Of a stretch of 64,000 nucleotides of DNA, positions 24,918 to 33,053 are shown piece by piece. The stretch comes from M3007 sp040397785 (lineage in GTDB: Bacteria; Bacteroidota; Bacteroidia; Chitinophagales; Saprospiraceae): positions 17,354 to 81,353 of the forward strand of contig JBBAVI010000013.1 in assembly GCA_040397785.1 (NCBI GenBank). Direction: 5' to 3'. Under the pieces are notes generated by a model. That model saw nothing but the letters and a program-made list of their open reading frames with translations, was not told the DNA's origin and ran no database searches. The translations under genes were made by a program, and so were the position numbers. Every line of letters starts with the position of its first letter. Position 1 is the stretch's first letter.

Positions 24918-26411
24918 ATGATACTACCTGATTTTTCTGATACCATTGTGGCTTTGGCCACGCCGCCGGGTTTGGGCGCCATTGCCGTGATTCGCTTATC
25001 CGGTCCCGATGCGATTGGCCTGAGCGCAAGGATGTTTAAAGGCAAAAACCTCCTGAAACAGGCCTCCCACACCGCCCATTTTGGCAGACTCGAAGCAGAA
25101 GACGGGCGCATCCTCGATGAAGTGCTCGTTACGCTTTTTCAGGCCCCGCGCTCGTACACGGGCGAAAATATTGTGGAAATCAGTTGCCATGGTTCGCCAT
25201 ATATTCAGCAGGAAATCATACAGTTGTGTGTGCGCCAGGGTGCGCGCATGGCTATGGCGGGCGAATTCACCTTGCGGGCATTCATGAACGGCAAAATGGA
25301 CCTTTCGCAAGCCGAAGCCGTGGCCGATTTGATCGCCAGTCAGAGCGAGGTCGGGCACGATGTCGCGATGCGGCAGTTGCGGGGCGGATTTAAAAACGAA
25401 ATCAGTCGTTTGCGCGGCGAGCTCATCCATTTTGCCAGCATGGTAGAATTGGAACTCGATTTTTCGGAGGAAGACGTGCAATTTGCCGATCGCAATGCCT
25501 TGCGCACGCTCGTGCAGGAGATTCGGCGGCATACCCAGGCCTTGATCGCGTCCTTTCAGTTGGGCAATGTGCTCAAAACAGGCGTTACCACCGTCATTGC
25601 CGGGCGCCCCAACGCGGGTAAAAGCACCTTGCTGAATGCCCTGCTCAACGAAGAACGCGCCATCGTGAGCGCCATTGCTGGCACCACCCGCGATACCATT
25701 GAAGAAGTGCTGAACATCCACGGCGTGCAATTTCGCCTCATCGACACGGCTGGCATCCGGGAGGCGCAAGACCAAATCGAAGCCATCGGGGTACAACGCA
25801 CCATGGAAAAAATACAAGACGCGGCCGTGCTGGTGTATGTGTGGGATATTACCACCATGACCTTGCAGGAGGTGTACGCGGATTTGGATAAACTCATTCC
25901 GGCGCTGAACACCAGCGCCCCGGGCAACCCCGTGGAAGCACCCCAAGGCCTGTTGATTGTGTGCAATAAAATGGACCACAACCCGTATTTTCAAACCGAC
26001 TGGTTGTTGCACCCGGAGGCGCCCGAAGTGCATCCGTATTTGTTGGAGGAGGGTACAAAAGGCGTTTCTGCTCCGGCATTTATGGCAGGTTTGGCCGACG
26101 CGATTATTCCTATTTCGGCCAAAAACCAGCAGAATATTGAATATTTTAAGGAAAAACTCTTTGAAATGGTGGCAGGCGGCGGCATTCGTACCGACCAGAC
26201 TATTGTGACCAACGCCCGGCATTACGCGGCATTACGCGCTGCCGACGGGGCCTTGGAAGATGTGTTGACCGGCCTGGATACCGGCATCACCGGCGATTTT
26301 GTGGCCCAGGATATTCGGAGGGCTTTGGCGTTTTTGGGGGAGATCACGGGCGAGATTGGGGTGGAGGATTTGTTGGGGGAGATCTTTGGGAAGTTTTGTA
26401 TTGGGAAGTAA
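24918..26411 (+). CDS. mnmE: tRNA modification GTPase MnmE
   Basis: 497 residues. With MnmG it installs the carboxymethylaminomethyl group on wobble uridine-34. An N-terminal folate-binding domain (DTIVALATPPGLGAIAVIRLSG), a helical domain, and the G domain with P-loop GRPNAGKST near residue 229, DTAG, NKMD and SAK follow in order; the C-terminus ends in the conserved FCIGK, whose Cys is functionally important. Most MnmE proteins are about 455 residues. The extra 40 or so lie in the G domain, mainly between NKMD and SAK (HPEAPEVHPYLLEEGTKGVS) and just before NKMD. All catalytic motifs are intact. Confidence 0.95.
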   Translation: MILPDFSDTIVALATPPGLGAIAVIRLSGPDAIGLSARMFKGKNLLKQASHTAHFGRLEAEDGRILDEVLVTLFQAPRSYTGENIVEISCHGSPYIQQEIIQLCVRQGARMAMAGEFTLRAFMNGKMDLSQAEAVADLIASQSEVGHDVAMRQLRGGFKNEISRLRGELIHFASMVELELDFSEEDVQFADRNALRTLVQEIRRHTQALIASFQLGNVLKTGVTTVIAGRPNAGKSTLLNALLNEERAIVSAIAGTTRDTIEEVLNIHGVQFRLIDTAGIREAQDQIEAIGVQRTMEKIQDAAVLVYVWDITTMTLQEVYADLDKLIPALNTSAPGNPVEAPQGLLIVCNKMDHNPYFQTDWLLHPEAPEVHPYLLEEGTKGVSAPAFMAGLADAIIPISAKNQQNIEYFKEKLFEMVAGGGIRTDQTIVTNARHYAALRAADGALEDVLTGLDTGITGDFVAQDIRRALAFLGEITGEIGVEDLLGEIFGKFCIGK

Positions 26412-26517
26412 CATTGTCTGAACCGGGATTTGGGGGGATTTTAGGATTTTTGGATGTGTGTGGACGAGTTGCACAGAGTTTTTTTCTCCGGGAAACTTGG
26501 GAATCTCCGTACCTCTG

Positions 26518-26585
26518 AGCTTCTCCGTGGAACCCTTTTTTCTCCGCGTAACTCGTACCCCCAAGCTTCTCCGTGGAACCCTTTT
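26518..26585. repeat. 22-bp direct repeat of the CTCCGTGG family before the TIR-FGE gene
   Basis: Positions 26518-26539 and 26564-26585 are identical (22 bp, starting AGCTTCTCCGTGGAACC). Degenerate copies (ATCTCCGTACCTCTG, TCTCCGCGTAACTCG) fill the space from 26460. The same words recur after the gene at 28310-28446. Confidence 0.8.
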
Positions 26586-26639
26586 ATTTACAAACAATGC
26601 ATAGTACTTTTATCCCATAATTAATTGATCACCTATAAA

Positions 26640-28265
26640 ATGCCATTACCATACAAGGTTTTTACCATATATGCCCGTGAAGATGCCCAGTATTTAGAAG
26701 AACTGCGGGGGCAGTTGCGTCCGCTCGAAAAGGCAGGACGCATTAAGGTATGGAGCGACCGGGAAATAAACCCGGGCGTGGACTGGGAAAAAGAAATTAT
26801 ACAATATTTAGATACCGCAGATATCATCCTGATTTTGGTGAGTGCCGCCTATTACAATTCGGTGTACATCCACGAAAAAGAGATCAAATATGCCTTAGCG
26901 CGGCACGATAATGGCGAAGCCCGGGTATTGCCCATTATTGTGCGCCCCTGTTCTTTTGGCGATGACCCCGATATTAGTCGCTTGCAAGTACTGCCCACGG
27001 ATGGGAAACCGGTTACCGACCGCCGCTCCTGGCCAGAGCGCGATGTAGCTTGGCTGGATGTAATCGCCGGGGTAAAACGCACCCTTGATTTGATGCAAGA
27101 TGCAGAAAAACAGGCCGAACAAGCGCGACTCGCCGCAGAACAGCAAAAAAAATTAGAAGCGGCGCGCAAACAGGAGCAGGAACGACTCGCAAAACAGGCG
27201 GAAATTGATGCTTTGGCGCGCTCTGAACGGGAAGCCCAAATACGCGCCCAGGAAGCAGAACAAGCCCAACAACACAAAATACAGGAAGAAAATTACCGCC
27301 GGGCCGACCGCGAAGCCTGGGAATATGCCAGTACACTTGATGAAATTGCTGCCTTCCAGACCTATTTAACACGGTTCCCACAAGGTGTAATGACCCGCGA
27401 GGCAAATAGCCGAATAAAAATGCTGAAAAAGCAAAATATCGCGCCTCTGCGTTGGCGTCGTTATGCCGCGTATGGCGGGGGTGTGCTGTTTTTGTTTTTA
27501 ATAATTTGGCAAATAAGTGCCAATTTTAATGTTGATATGTCGAGCGCTGCATTAATTGCGAAGCCTAATACAAATTTAGAATCAAGTTTTACCTTTAACT
27601 ACCCGATGGTAGAGATTAAAGGTGGTACATTCCAAATGGGCAGCCCGGTAAGTGAAAAAGACCGATTTAGTGACGAATGCCAACATAGCGCCACAGTAAG
27701 TTCCTTTTATATGGGGAGATACGAAGTGACCCAGGCGCAATATAGAGCAATCATGATCATGTATAGTAACCCATCCGCTCACGAAGGCTGCGATGAATGT
27801 CCGGTTGAAAATGTAAGTTGGGATGATGTCCAAAATTTTATCCAAAAACTCAACCAAAAAACAGGTAAAACCTACCGTTTGCCAACCGAAGCGGAATGGG
27901 AATACGCTGCTCGGGGTGGCAATAAAAGTAAATCCTATAAGTATGCTGGCGGCAATAGTCTTGCCGGTATTGCCTGGTATGATGGCAATTCGGGCAAGAA
28001 AACCCGCCCGGTAGGCAAAAAAGCGCCCAATGAACTGGGTTTGCATGATATGAGTGGCAATGTATGGGAATTGTGTGGCGATTATTATAAGGCTTACCCA
28101 AATTGTAAGGGTAGCGTGGAGGATGGTCTGTTTCGCGTTATCCGCGGCGGTGGTTGGGACTTCTCTGCCGATGAGTGCCGTGCCGCTACCCGCTTCTACT
28201 ATGAAGAGAATGCAGGTCTCGACGATGATCTTGGCTTCCGCCTCGTCTCCGTTTCCTTGCAGTGA
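26640..28265 (+). CDS. TIR - coiled coil - membrane segment - FGE-sulfatase protein, probable DGR target
   Basis: 541 residues from the ATG at 26640. An N-terminal TIR domain (about 5-145; KVFTIYAREDAQYLEELRG, VWSDREINPGVDWEKEI, HEKEIKYAL with the likely catalytic Glu near residue 81) is followed by a Gln/Glu/Ala-rich coiled coil (150-230), one membrane helix (about 277-295; GGGVLFLFLIIWQI), and a C-terminal formylglycine-generating-enzyme/C-type-lectin-fold domain (about 320-541; MVEIKGGTFQMGSP, YEVTQAQY, RLPTEAEWEYAARGG, LGLHDMSGNVWEL). The topology puts TIR in the cytosol and the lectin fold outside, like a receptor. The gene ends RVIRGGGWDF...GFRLVSVSLQ, the layout of DGR variable regions. 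No reverse transcriptase or template repeat is in the window. NADase activity is inferred from the family. Confidence 0.85.
   Translation: MPLPYKVFTIYAREDAQYLEELRGQLRPLEKAGRIKVWSDREINPGVDWEKEIIQYLDTADIILILVSAAYYNSVYIHEKEIKYALARHDNGEARVLPIIVRPCSFGDDPDISRLQVLPTDGKPVTDRRSWPERDVAWLDVIAGVKRTLDLMQDAEKQAEQARLAAEQQKKLEAARKQEQERLAKQAEIDALARSEREAQIRAQEAEQAQQHKIQEENYRRADREAWEYASTLDEIAAFQTYLTRFPQGVMTREANSRIKMLKKQNIAPLRWRRYAAYGGGVLFLFLIIWQISANFNVDMSSAALIAKPNTNLESSFTFNYPMVEIKGGTFQMGSPVSEKDRFSDECQHSATVSSFYMGRYEVTQAQYRAIMIMYSNPSAHEGCDECPVENVSWDDVQNFIQKLNQKTGKTYRLPTEAEWEYAARGGNKSKSYKYAGGNSLAGIAWYDGNSGKKTRPVGKKAPNELGLHDMSGNVWELCGDYYKAYPNCKGSVEDGLFRVIRGGGWDFSADECRAATRFYYEENAGLDDDLGFRLVSVSLQ
28140..28265 (+). 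other. Candidate DGR variable region (VR)
   Basis: The last 40 or so codons of the TIR-FGE gene. Between fixed Gly, Trp, Cys, Arg and Phe codons, the surface positions of the lectin fold carry codons reachable from AAC or AAT by changing only adenines (GAC, TTC, TCT, GAT, ACC, TTC, TAC, TAT, GGT, CTC, GAC, GAT, GAT), exactly the pattern of adenine-directed mutagenesis. The 3' end (GGCTTCCGCCTCGTCTCC and on) is adenine-poor, as IMH ends are. A few codons (GAG, GAA) need an AAG or AAA template. This is inference; the template is not visible. Confidence 0.55.
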
Positions 28266-28352
28266 GATGGTTTGTTATCTGTGCGCTTCGTTGAGTTGGG
28301 GCCTTAGAGAATTCCACAGAGATTCGCGGAGAGACGGAGTTGCACAGAGAAA

Positions 28353-28446
28353 AAAGGGGGCCACAGAAGCACAGATGGACGGAGGTATACTGTGAGAAAA
28401 AACTCCGTGAATCTCCGTACCTCCGCGTAACTCCGTGGCCCCCTTT
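28353..28446. repeat. Inverted repeat of the CTCCGTGG family after the TIR-FGE gene
   Basis: AAAGGGGGCCAC (28353-28364) pairs perfectly with 28435-28446. The interior holds ACTCCGTGAATCTCCGTACC and CTCCGCGTAACTCCGTGG, similar to 26480-26585. It separates the TIR-FGE gene from the convergent GlxA gene. Confidence 0.75.
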
Positions 28447-28449
28447 ACT

Positions 28450-29427
28450 CTATACACCCACCCCCCGATTAAACTTATTCCGATATTCCAAAGGCGTAAT
28501 CCCCGTCACTTTTTTAAAAACCTCCCGGAAAGCCTTGGAATCGGTATAACCCACCTCAAACATCACGTCGTTTACCTGCTTTCGGGTGTTTTCCAGGCTG
28601 CGTTTGGCTGCTTCTATTTTTACCCTTTGAATATATTCCACCACGGTATTACGGGTGGCTTTTTTAAAACGCCGTTCAAAACTCCGGCGCCCTACTGCCA
28701 CTAAATCCGCCAATTCTTCCACCGAAATTTTTTCCTGAAATTGCTGCTCAATATATTCCTGGGCTGTTTTTATGGCCGTATCATCATGGTCTTTTTGGCC
28801 CTGAAACAGGATAAATGCCGATTGGCTACTACGATCAATATCCAGGGCAAAATATTTGGAGGCTAAAATGGCCATTTCCCGATTGGTGTATTTCTCCACC
28901 AAATACAGCAGCAAATTCCAATACGAACTCGCGCCCCCACTCGAATAAATCCCTTGCTCCTCGGTAATAATGGTGCCATCCTGCAAATCTACTTCTGGAA
29001 ACATTTGCCGAAATTCGCGCGCAAACAACCAATGGGTAGAGCATTGTTTTCCATTTAACAAGCCCGTTTCGGCCAGCAAAAAGGCGCCCACACAAAGGGA
29101 GGCCAATTCAGCGCCATCCGTATGTTGTTGTATCATCCAGGGCACAAAAGGCCGATTTAGTTCGAGGGCCGTTTTCATATCGCCACTCAACGCTGGAATA
29201 AAGATCAAGTCGAATTTTTCAGCCGAATCCAGCAGCAAATCGGGATGGATGGAAAACAAGCCATCGTTCAGCGGCACCGTAGCGCGCAGTCCAACCAATT
29301 GAATATCAAACAAAGGATGTTCACCGCGGCTGCTTAAAAACTGGTTAACAGCGCTTAACATGTAACGCGGATCGGCAATGGCTGCTACGATGGCAGTTTC
29401 GGGTACGAGAATTGCTACCTTTTTCAT
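28450..29427 (-). CDS. GlxA-family transcription regulator (DJ-1/PfpI plus AraC HTH)
   Basis: 325 residues from the ATG at 29427. The N-terminal DJ-1/PfpI domain (about 1-185: KKVAILVPETA..., LASLCVGAFLLAETGLLNGK with nucleophile-position Cys, STHW) lies before an AraC-type DNA-binding domain (about 220-320: ISVEELADLVAVGRRSFERRF, VNDVMFEVGYTDSKAFREVF). The sensing domain usually lacks enzyme activity and binds a small ligand. Two perfect TTTTGTCGCAA direct repeats 22 bp apart lie just upstream and overlap the divergent promoter region, so it probably controls itself and the DoxX gene. Confidence 0.9.
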   Translation of the reverse strand: MKKVAILVPETAIVAAIADPRYMLSAVNQFLSSRGEHPLFDIQLVGLRATVPLNDGLFSIHPDLLLDSAEKFDLIFIPALSGDMKTALELNRPFVPWMIQQHTDGAELASLCVGAFLLAETGLLNGKQCSTHWLFAREFRQMFPEVDLQDGTIITEEQGIYSSGGASSYWNLLLYLVEKYTNREMAILASKYFALDIDRSSQSAFILFQGQKDHDDTAIKTAQEYIEQQFQEKISVEELADLVAVGRRSFERRFKKATRNTVVEYIQRVKIEAAKRSLENTRKQVNDVMFEVGYTDSKAFREVFKKVTGITPLEYRNKFNRGVGV

Positions 29428-29448
29428 GCTGTAAAGATAAACAAAAAG

Positions 29449-29481
29449 TTTTGTCGCAAAAGGCCATTTATTTTGTCGCAA
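29449..29481. promoter_or_regulatory. Direct-repeat operator of the GlxA-type regulator
   Basis: TTTTGTCGCAA occurs at 29449-29459 and 29471-29481. The 22-bp period puts both copies on the same face of the helix, as AraC dimers prefer. It is 22 bp before the regulator's ATG and 30 bp before the divergent -7 box. Confidence 0.65.
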
Positions 29482-29510
29482 TTGCCATGCAATACTAAAA
29501 AAGATGATTT

Positions 29511-29518
29511 TACCTTTG
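29511..29518 (+). promoter_or_regulatory. -7 promoter box for the DoxX-like gene
   Basis: TACCTTTG matches TAnnTTTG. A TTG lies at 29482-29484, somewhat further than usual, next to the GlxA repeat. Confidence 0.5.
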
Positions 29519-29578
29519 TGGCATTAAAAACACTGCATTTATAACACAAATCATTTCATACACCTAACCTATCCTGTC

Positions 29579-29944
29579 ATGCAATCAACAAAAATCGCTT
29601 ACTGGTTGGCTACCGGCCTGTTTTTCCTCCTGGAAGGCGTCATGCCCGCGCTTACTTCCAACACCGAAATGGCCATTGAAGGTATTCGCCATCTGGGGTA
29701 TCCCGATTATTTCCGCACGCTGCTGACCATTTTTAAGGTGTGTGGCAGCTTAGCCCTCCTCATTCCGATGGTTCCTGCCCGACTTAAAGAATGGGCTTAT
29801 GCGGGATTTACCTTTAATATCATTGCTGCAACGTATTCCCATGTTTCGGTGGATGGGTTCCAGCCGATGTCCTTTGCACCGCTGGTGGCTGCGGTGATCT
29901 TGGGGGTTTCGTATTTTGCGTATCACCGGTTGTATCGGTCGTAG
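29579..29944 (+). CDS. DoxX-like membrane protein
   Basis: 121 residues and four membrane helices (YWLATGLFFLLEGVMPAL, LLTIFKVCGSLALLIPM, WAYAGFTFNIIAATYSHV, PLVAAVILGVSYFAY), the pattern of the DoxX/DUF4260-type small membrane proteins. A conserved-looking H(L)GYPDYF stretch follows the first helix. It is divergent from, and probably regulated by, the GlxA-type gene. In other bacteria such pairs respond to oxidative or electrophile stress, but that is not shown here. Confidence 0.82.
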   Translation: MQSTKIAYWLATGLFFLLEGVMPALTSNTEMAIEGIRHLGYPDYFRTLLTIFKVCGSLALLIPMVPARLKEWAYAGFTFNIIAATYSHVSVDGFQPMSFAPLVAAVILGVSYFAYHRLYRS

Positions 29945-29958
29945 GGAACGGTTGCGAC

Positions 29959-30984
29959 CTATTGCTGCCGCACCAACGGAATCACCTTAGACCCAATCAA
30001 CTCAATCGATTTCATCAATTGATCATGTTTCGTACTCGCGGTGTCCATTTGAAAGGAAACCCGCGCTAGTCCGCCTAATGCTTCGCTGTGCCGGATGATC
30101 TTTTCGGCCACCTCTTGCGGGCTACCTACCATAAATGCACCCAATTCACCCGCCTGGGCGTCAAAACGGGGGCGGGTGACGGGCGGAAACCCGCGCTCTT
30201 GTGCAATGGCACCTGACATGGAGATTTTATACCCTTCATACATTTCATCTTTCGCCTGTTGCGTCGTTTCGGCTACATAACCGAACGCATGCATGCCCAC
30301 GATCAGGCTTTCAGGCGCGTGTCCTGCCCGTGCGCCCGCCTCGCGGTAAAGATCCACCAAAGGCCGGAACCGATGCGTTTCGCCGCCGATGATGGCTACC
30401 ATCAAAGGAATTCCCATCACGCCAGCGCGGATAAACGATTCAGGCGTGCCACCCACGCCCAGCCAAATGGGCAGTTTTTGTTGCGCTGGCCGCGGGTAAA
30501 TGGCCTGGTCGTGCAACGCAGGCCGGAATTTTCCGCTCCAGGTAACCGATTCATTATCGCGGATTTTTAATAGTAATTTCAGCTTTTCAGAAAAAAGGGC
30601 GTCATAATCGTGCAAATTAAGGCCAAACAAAGGATAAGCCTCCACAAAAGAACCCCGGCCCGCCACAATTTCGGCCCGGCCTTTGGATAATAAATCCAGG
30701 GTAGCAAAATTTTGAAAAACCCGCACCGGATCGTCGGCACTCAGCACCGTAACCGCGCTGGTGAGCCGAATTCGTTGTGTACGCGCAGCCGCAGCCGCCA
30801 GGATCATGGTTGGCGCTGAATCCAGGAACTCTTTGCGGTGGTGTTCGCCGATGCCGAATACATCCAGCCCCATTTTATCGGCAAATTCTATACGATCGAG
30901 CAGCAAGGCCAGTGCGTCCTGGCTGTTTAAATGGGTCGTGGTGGCATCAAAATTGGCGGCAAAACTGTCTATCCCGATTTCCAT
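29959..30984 (-). CDS. LLM-class flavin-dependent oxidoreductase (luciferase-like)
   Basis: 341-residue cytoplasmic flavoprotein of the bacterial-luciferase-like monooxygenase fold. Visible blocks: FGIGEHHRKEFLDSAPTM, RIRLTSAVTVLSADDPVRV, GRAEIVAGRGSF, and IWLGVGGTPESFIRAG. This subgroup (Atu2307-like) is widespread and mostly uncharacterised; it reduces or oxygenates small molecules using FMNH2 or F420. The start lies on the first ATG of the conserved MEIGIDSFA. It converges on the DoxX gene with only 14 bp between. Substrate unknown. Confidence 0.88.
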   Translation of the reverse strand: MEIGIDSFAANFDATTTHLNSQDALALLLDRIEFADKMGLDVFGIGEHHRKEFLDSAPTMILAAAAARTQRIRLTSAVTVLSADDPVRVFQNFATLDLLSKGRAEIVAGRGSFVEAYPLFGLNLHDYDALFSEKLKLLLKIRDNESVTWSGKFRPALHDQAIYPRPAQQKLPIWLGVGGTPESFIRAGVMGIPLMVAIIGGETHRFRPLVDLYREAGARAGHAPESLIVGMHAFGYVAETTQQAKDEMYEGYKISMSGAIAQERGFPPVTRPRFDAQAGELGAFMVGSPQEVAEKIIRHSEALGGLARVSFQMDTASTKHDQLMKSIELIGSKVIPLVRQQ

Positions 30985-31013
30985 GGGTGGTGCAGATTGT
31001 GGTTAAAATACAA

Positions 31014-32315
31014 TTATTGGGTTGAAAACTCCACAATATAGGGCTTTAATGGAATTGCTTTGCTGGTCCTGAAACTTTGCTCAATTACAAATTGGTAAGT
31101 TTGATTCGGCTTCAACTGAACCTCATACGCGATTGATTTACCGTTATCAGCAAATTTTGCGGAAAGAATGTCTGGGAAATAATCTTTTCCCAATTTTCCA
31201 TAGTCTGTTGAACGAAACCTTGTATCCATGGCTTCAGAAAACGCGATGGTAATTTGTTGGGTTAGGGCGCTTACTTTTTTACTGCCATTTTTAAATTCTT
31301 TAATACCAGTCACATACGGACGCGATTTTTCAAACCGCTGTTTTAGCACTTTTAGCGGTTTTGAGCAATATCCAGACTGATCCACCAATGCTTCCACTTG
31401 CAACGGTTGATTGAAATCCAGTTCTATTAATGTTTTGATTGCTAAGGTTTTATCCTGGGCTTTGGTATAATATTGTTCGGCAATGGCATAGCCAACATAA
31501 TATCCCAAATCACGCACCTTAAATTCGTTTTCAAAATTATTCCAAATCCAGTTATACGCCCAGGGTGAAAACATTTCCTGTTCAAATGCTTCCCGAACCC
31601 GGTGTGTGTTGTTTTTGCCAAAATTTATAGCAGGTGTAGGGGACGATTTTCCCAAAGCAAGTGTTGGCACAAACTCTGCGATGCCTTCAAACAAACTTTG
31701 GGACAACAAATCATAACCACCTTCTGTATTTTGTTGAATATGAATGTATTCATGTATATTAAGAAAGACAATGTCGTTGATGGGGTTGCTTTCGAAATAA
31801 GGTTTTAAGTGACTAAAATCTACCGTAAATTCACTGGTATTTGTATGCGCATCCGCCGTAGCAAGTTCGCTACCGATCAATAATTGTTTATTCAGGGCCG
31901 TACCCGGGGTTCTCAAAGCCCCAATCGTAAAATAAATATTGGTTGGTTTTAGGTCCGGATAAATCATTTTTAGTTTTTCAACCCCTTGCTCGATGGCTGT
32001 TGCAAAGTCTTTTGACTTTAGCGTATTCTTCCGGATAGACGACCAAAATAATGGATACTTATGGATTGCGGTCAGATATTCATGCGGGGTATATCTACGT
32101 GCCTGCATGATTAAGGGCAATCCTTCCGATCCTTTTTCAAAGAAAAGTTTATCGAGATATTCCAGTTGCAAGCTTGTATCGCTGGTAGTTTGTATTTTAT
32201 CGTAGGCTTCCCAAAAATGGTCAATATCGGATGTGATAATAAAGCGGTTGTTGCTTTGCGAAAGTGCACATGTTAGGTTAAATATCAGGAAAAGGGCTGT
32301 GCTTAGGTATTTCAT
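31014..32315 (-). CDS. Putative exported zinc metalloprotease (DUF2268-like)
   Basis: 433 residues with a signal peptide (MKYLSTALFLIFNLTCALS). A zinc site is visible as HEYIHIQQ followed 20 or so residues later by EGIAEFVP, the HExxH-E arrangement of gluzincin-like DUF2268 and GldB-related proteins. The C-terminal 110 residues (VSALTQQITIAFSEAMDTRF...) resemble a Big-5/Ig-like domain. It probably acts in the periplasm or on the surface. Peptidase activity is inferred from the motif; the gene stands alone. Confidence 0.72.
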   Translation of the reverse strand: MKYLSTALFLIFNLTCALSQSNNRFIITSDIDHFWEAYDKIQTTSDTSLQLEYLDKLFFEKGSEGLPLIMQARRYTPHEYLTAIHKYPLFWSSIRKNTLKSKDFATAIEQGVEKLKMIYPDLKPTNIYFTIGALRTPGTALNKQLLIGSELATADAHTNTSEFTVDFSHLKPYFESNPINDIVFLNIHEYIHIQQNTEGGYDLLSQSLFEGIAEFVPTLALGKSSPTPAINFGKNNTHRVREAFEQEMFSPWAYNWIWNNFENEFKVRDLGYYVGYAIAEQYYTKAQDKTLAIKTLIELDFNQPLQVEALVDQSGYCSKPLKVLKQRFEKSRPYVTGIKEFKNGSKKVSALTQQITIAFSEAMDTRFRSTDYGKLGKDYFPDILSAKFADNGKSIAYEVQLKPNQTYQFVIEQSFRTSKAIPLKPYIVEFSTQ

Positions 32316-32342
32316 GTTGCTGTTTTAGGTGCGGTATGTGTT

Positions 32343-32810
32343 TTAATTCAATTTTTTCCAATAAACCACCTTGTCATCACCGTCCTTCCAAAAGTCCCGA
32401 ATCACGGCTTCCTTGTTATATTGTAAATTTTCATAAAACTTTCTTGTACCCTGAAATTCATCTGATCCTGAAGTTTCAACGATCAATATACGATGCCCTA
32501 GCGCTTTTAATTGGCCTTCAAGGTAGGCCATCATTTTATGCCCAACCCCTTTTCCTTGAAAATCGCTTTGTACGCCAATGGCATACAAATTAAATGTTCC
32601 CTCCGTAAGTTTCTCCGGAGCGCAATAACCAATGGAGATCGGAGTATCGTCGTTTGTTGCCGTAAACCAAATATCCTGGGTTTCCTGGTTTTCGAAATAG
32701 TCTGCAATCAAGTCTTCCAGCATTTCTGAAGGAAATAATTCAATGGAGTCTAAAACGCTTTTAAGGTGATGAAGGTCGTCTTTTTGTACTTTTCTAATGG
32801 GTGTATTCAT
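32343..32810 (-). CDS. GNAT-family N-acetyltransferase
   Basis: 155 residues with the GNAT core: NLYAIGVQSDFQGKGVGHKM (acetyl-CoA motif A with Q/GxGxG/A) and RILIVETSGSDEFQGTRKFYE (motif B). It transfers an acetyl group from acetyl-CoA to an amine; the substrate cannot be predicted. It lies between the metalloprotease gene and the divergent VOC gene. Confidence 0.85.
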   Translation of the reverse strand: MNTPIRKVQKDDLHHLKSVLDSIELFPSEMLEDLIADYFENQETQDIWFTATNDDTPISIGYCAPEKLTEGTFNLYAIGVQSDFQGKGVGHKMMAYLEGQLKALGHRILIVETSGSDEFQGTRKFYENLQYNKEAVIRDFWKDGDDKVVYWKKLN

Positions 32811-32912
32811 TTCATAATATTTTTAGAACAAAGGTATGGACCATATTCTATTTTAGGCTTTTAATCTTTTAGCATGCCATTTCAACAAACTTTCCGTGCA
32901 TATTTTCTCCAC

Positions 32913-32931
32913 TGTAACCTCGGTAACATCC
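32913..32931 (+). promoter_or_regulatory. Shared motif upstream of the VOC gene
   Basis: TGTAACCTCGGTAACATCC, an imperfect palindrome (TGTAACC/GGTAACA). The pattern TGTAACnnnGGTAAC recurs at 34161 before the YHS gene. Possibly a common operator. Confidence 0.35.
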
Positions 32932-33053
32932 GGCGCAAATCCCTGCCCATACTTTTGTCCCAGCTTATTACAAGGAGGAAAACCCTGCATAAGTCTAAGT
33001 ATTTCAAGGTCCACACCGGATCATTCTTTAACCTGAATTTACACTTTAACAGG

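Noticed and set aside
24996..26222. 408-codon minus-strand frame opposite mnmE
   Set aside because: Antisense of a well-identified MnmE; no family match.
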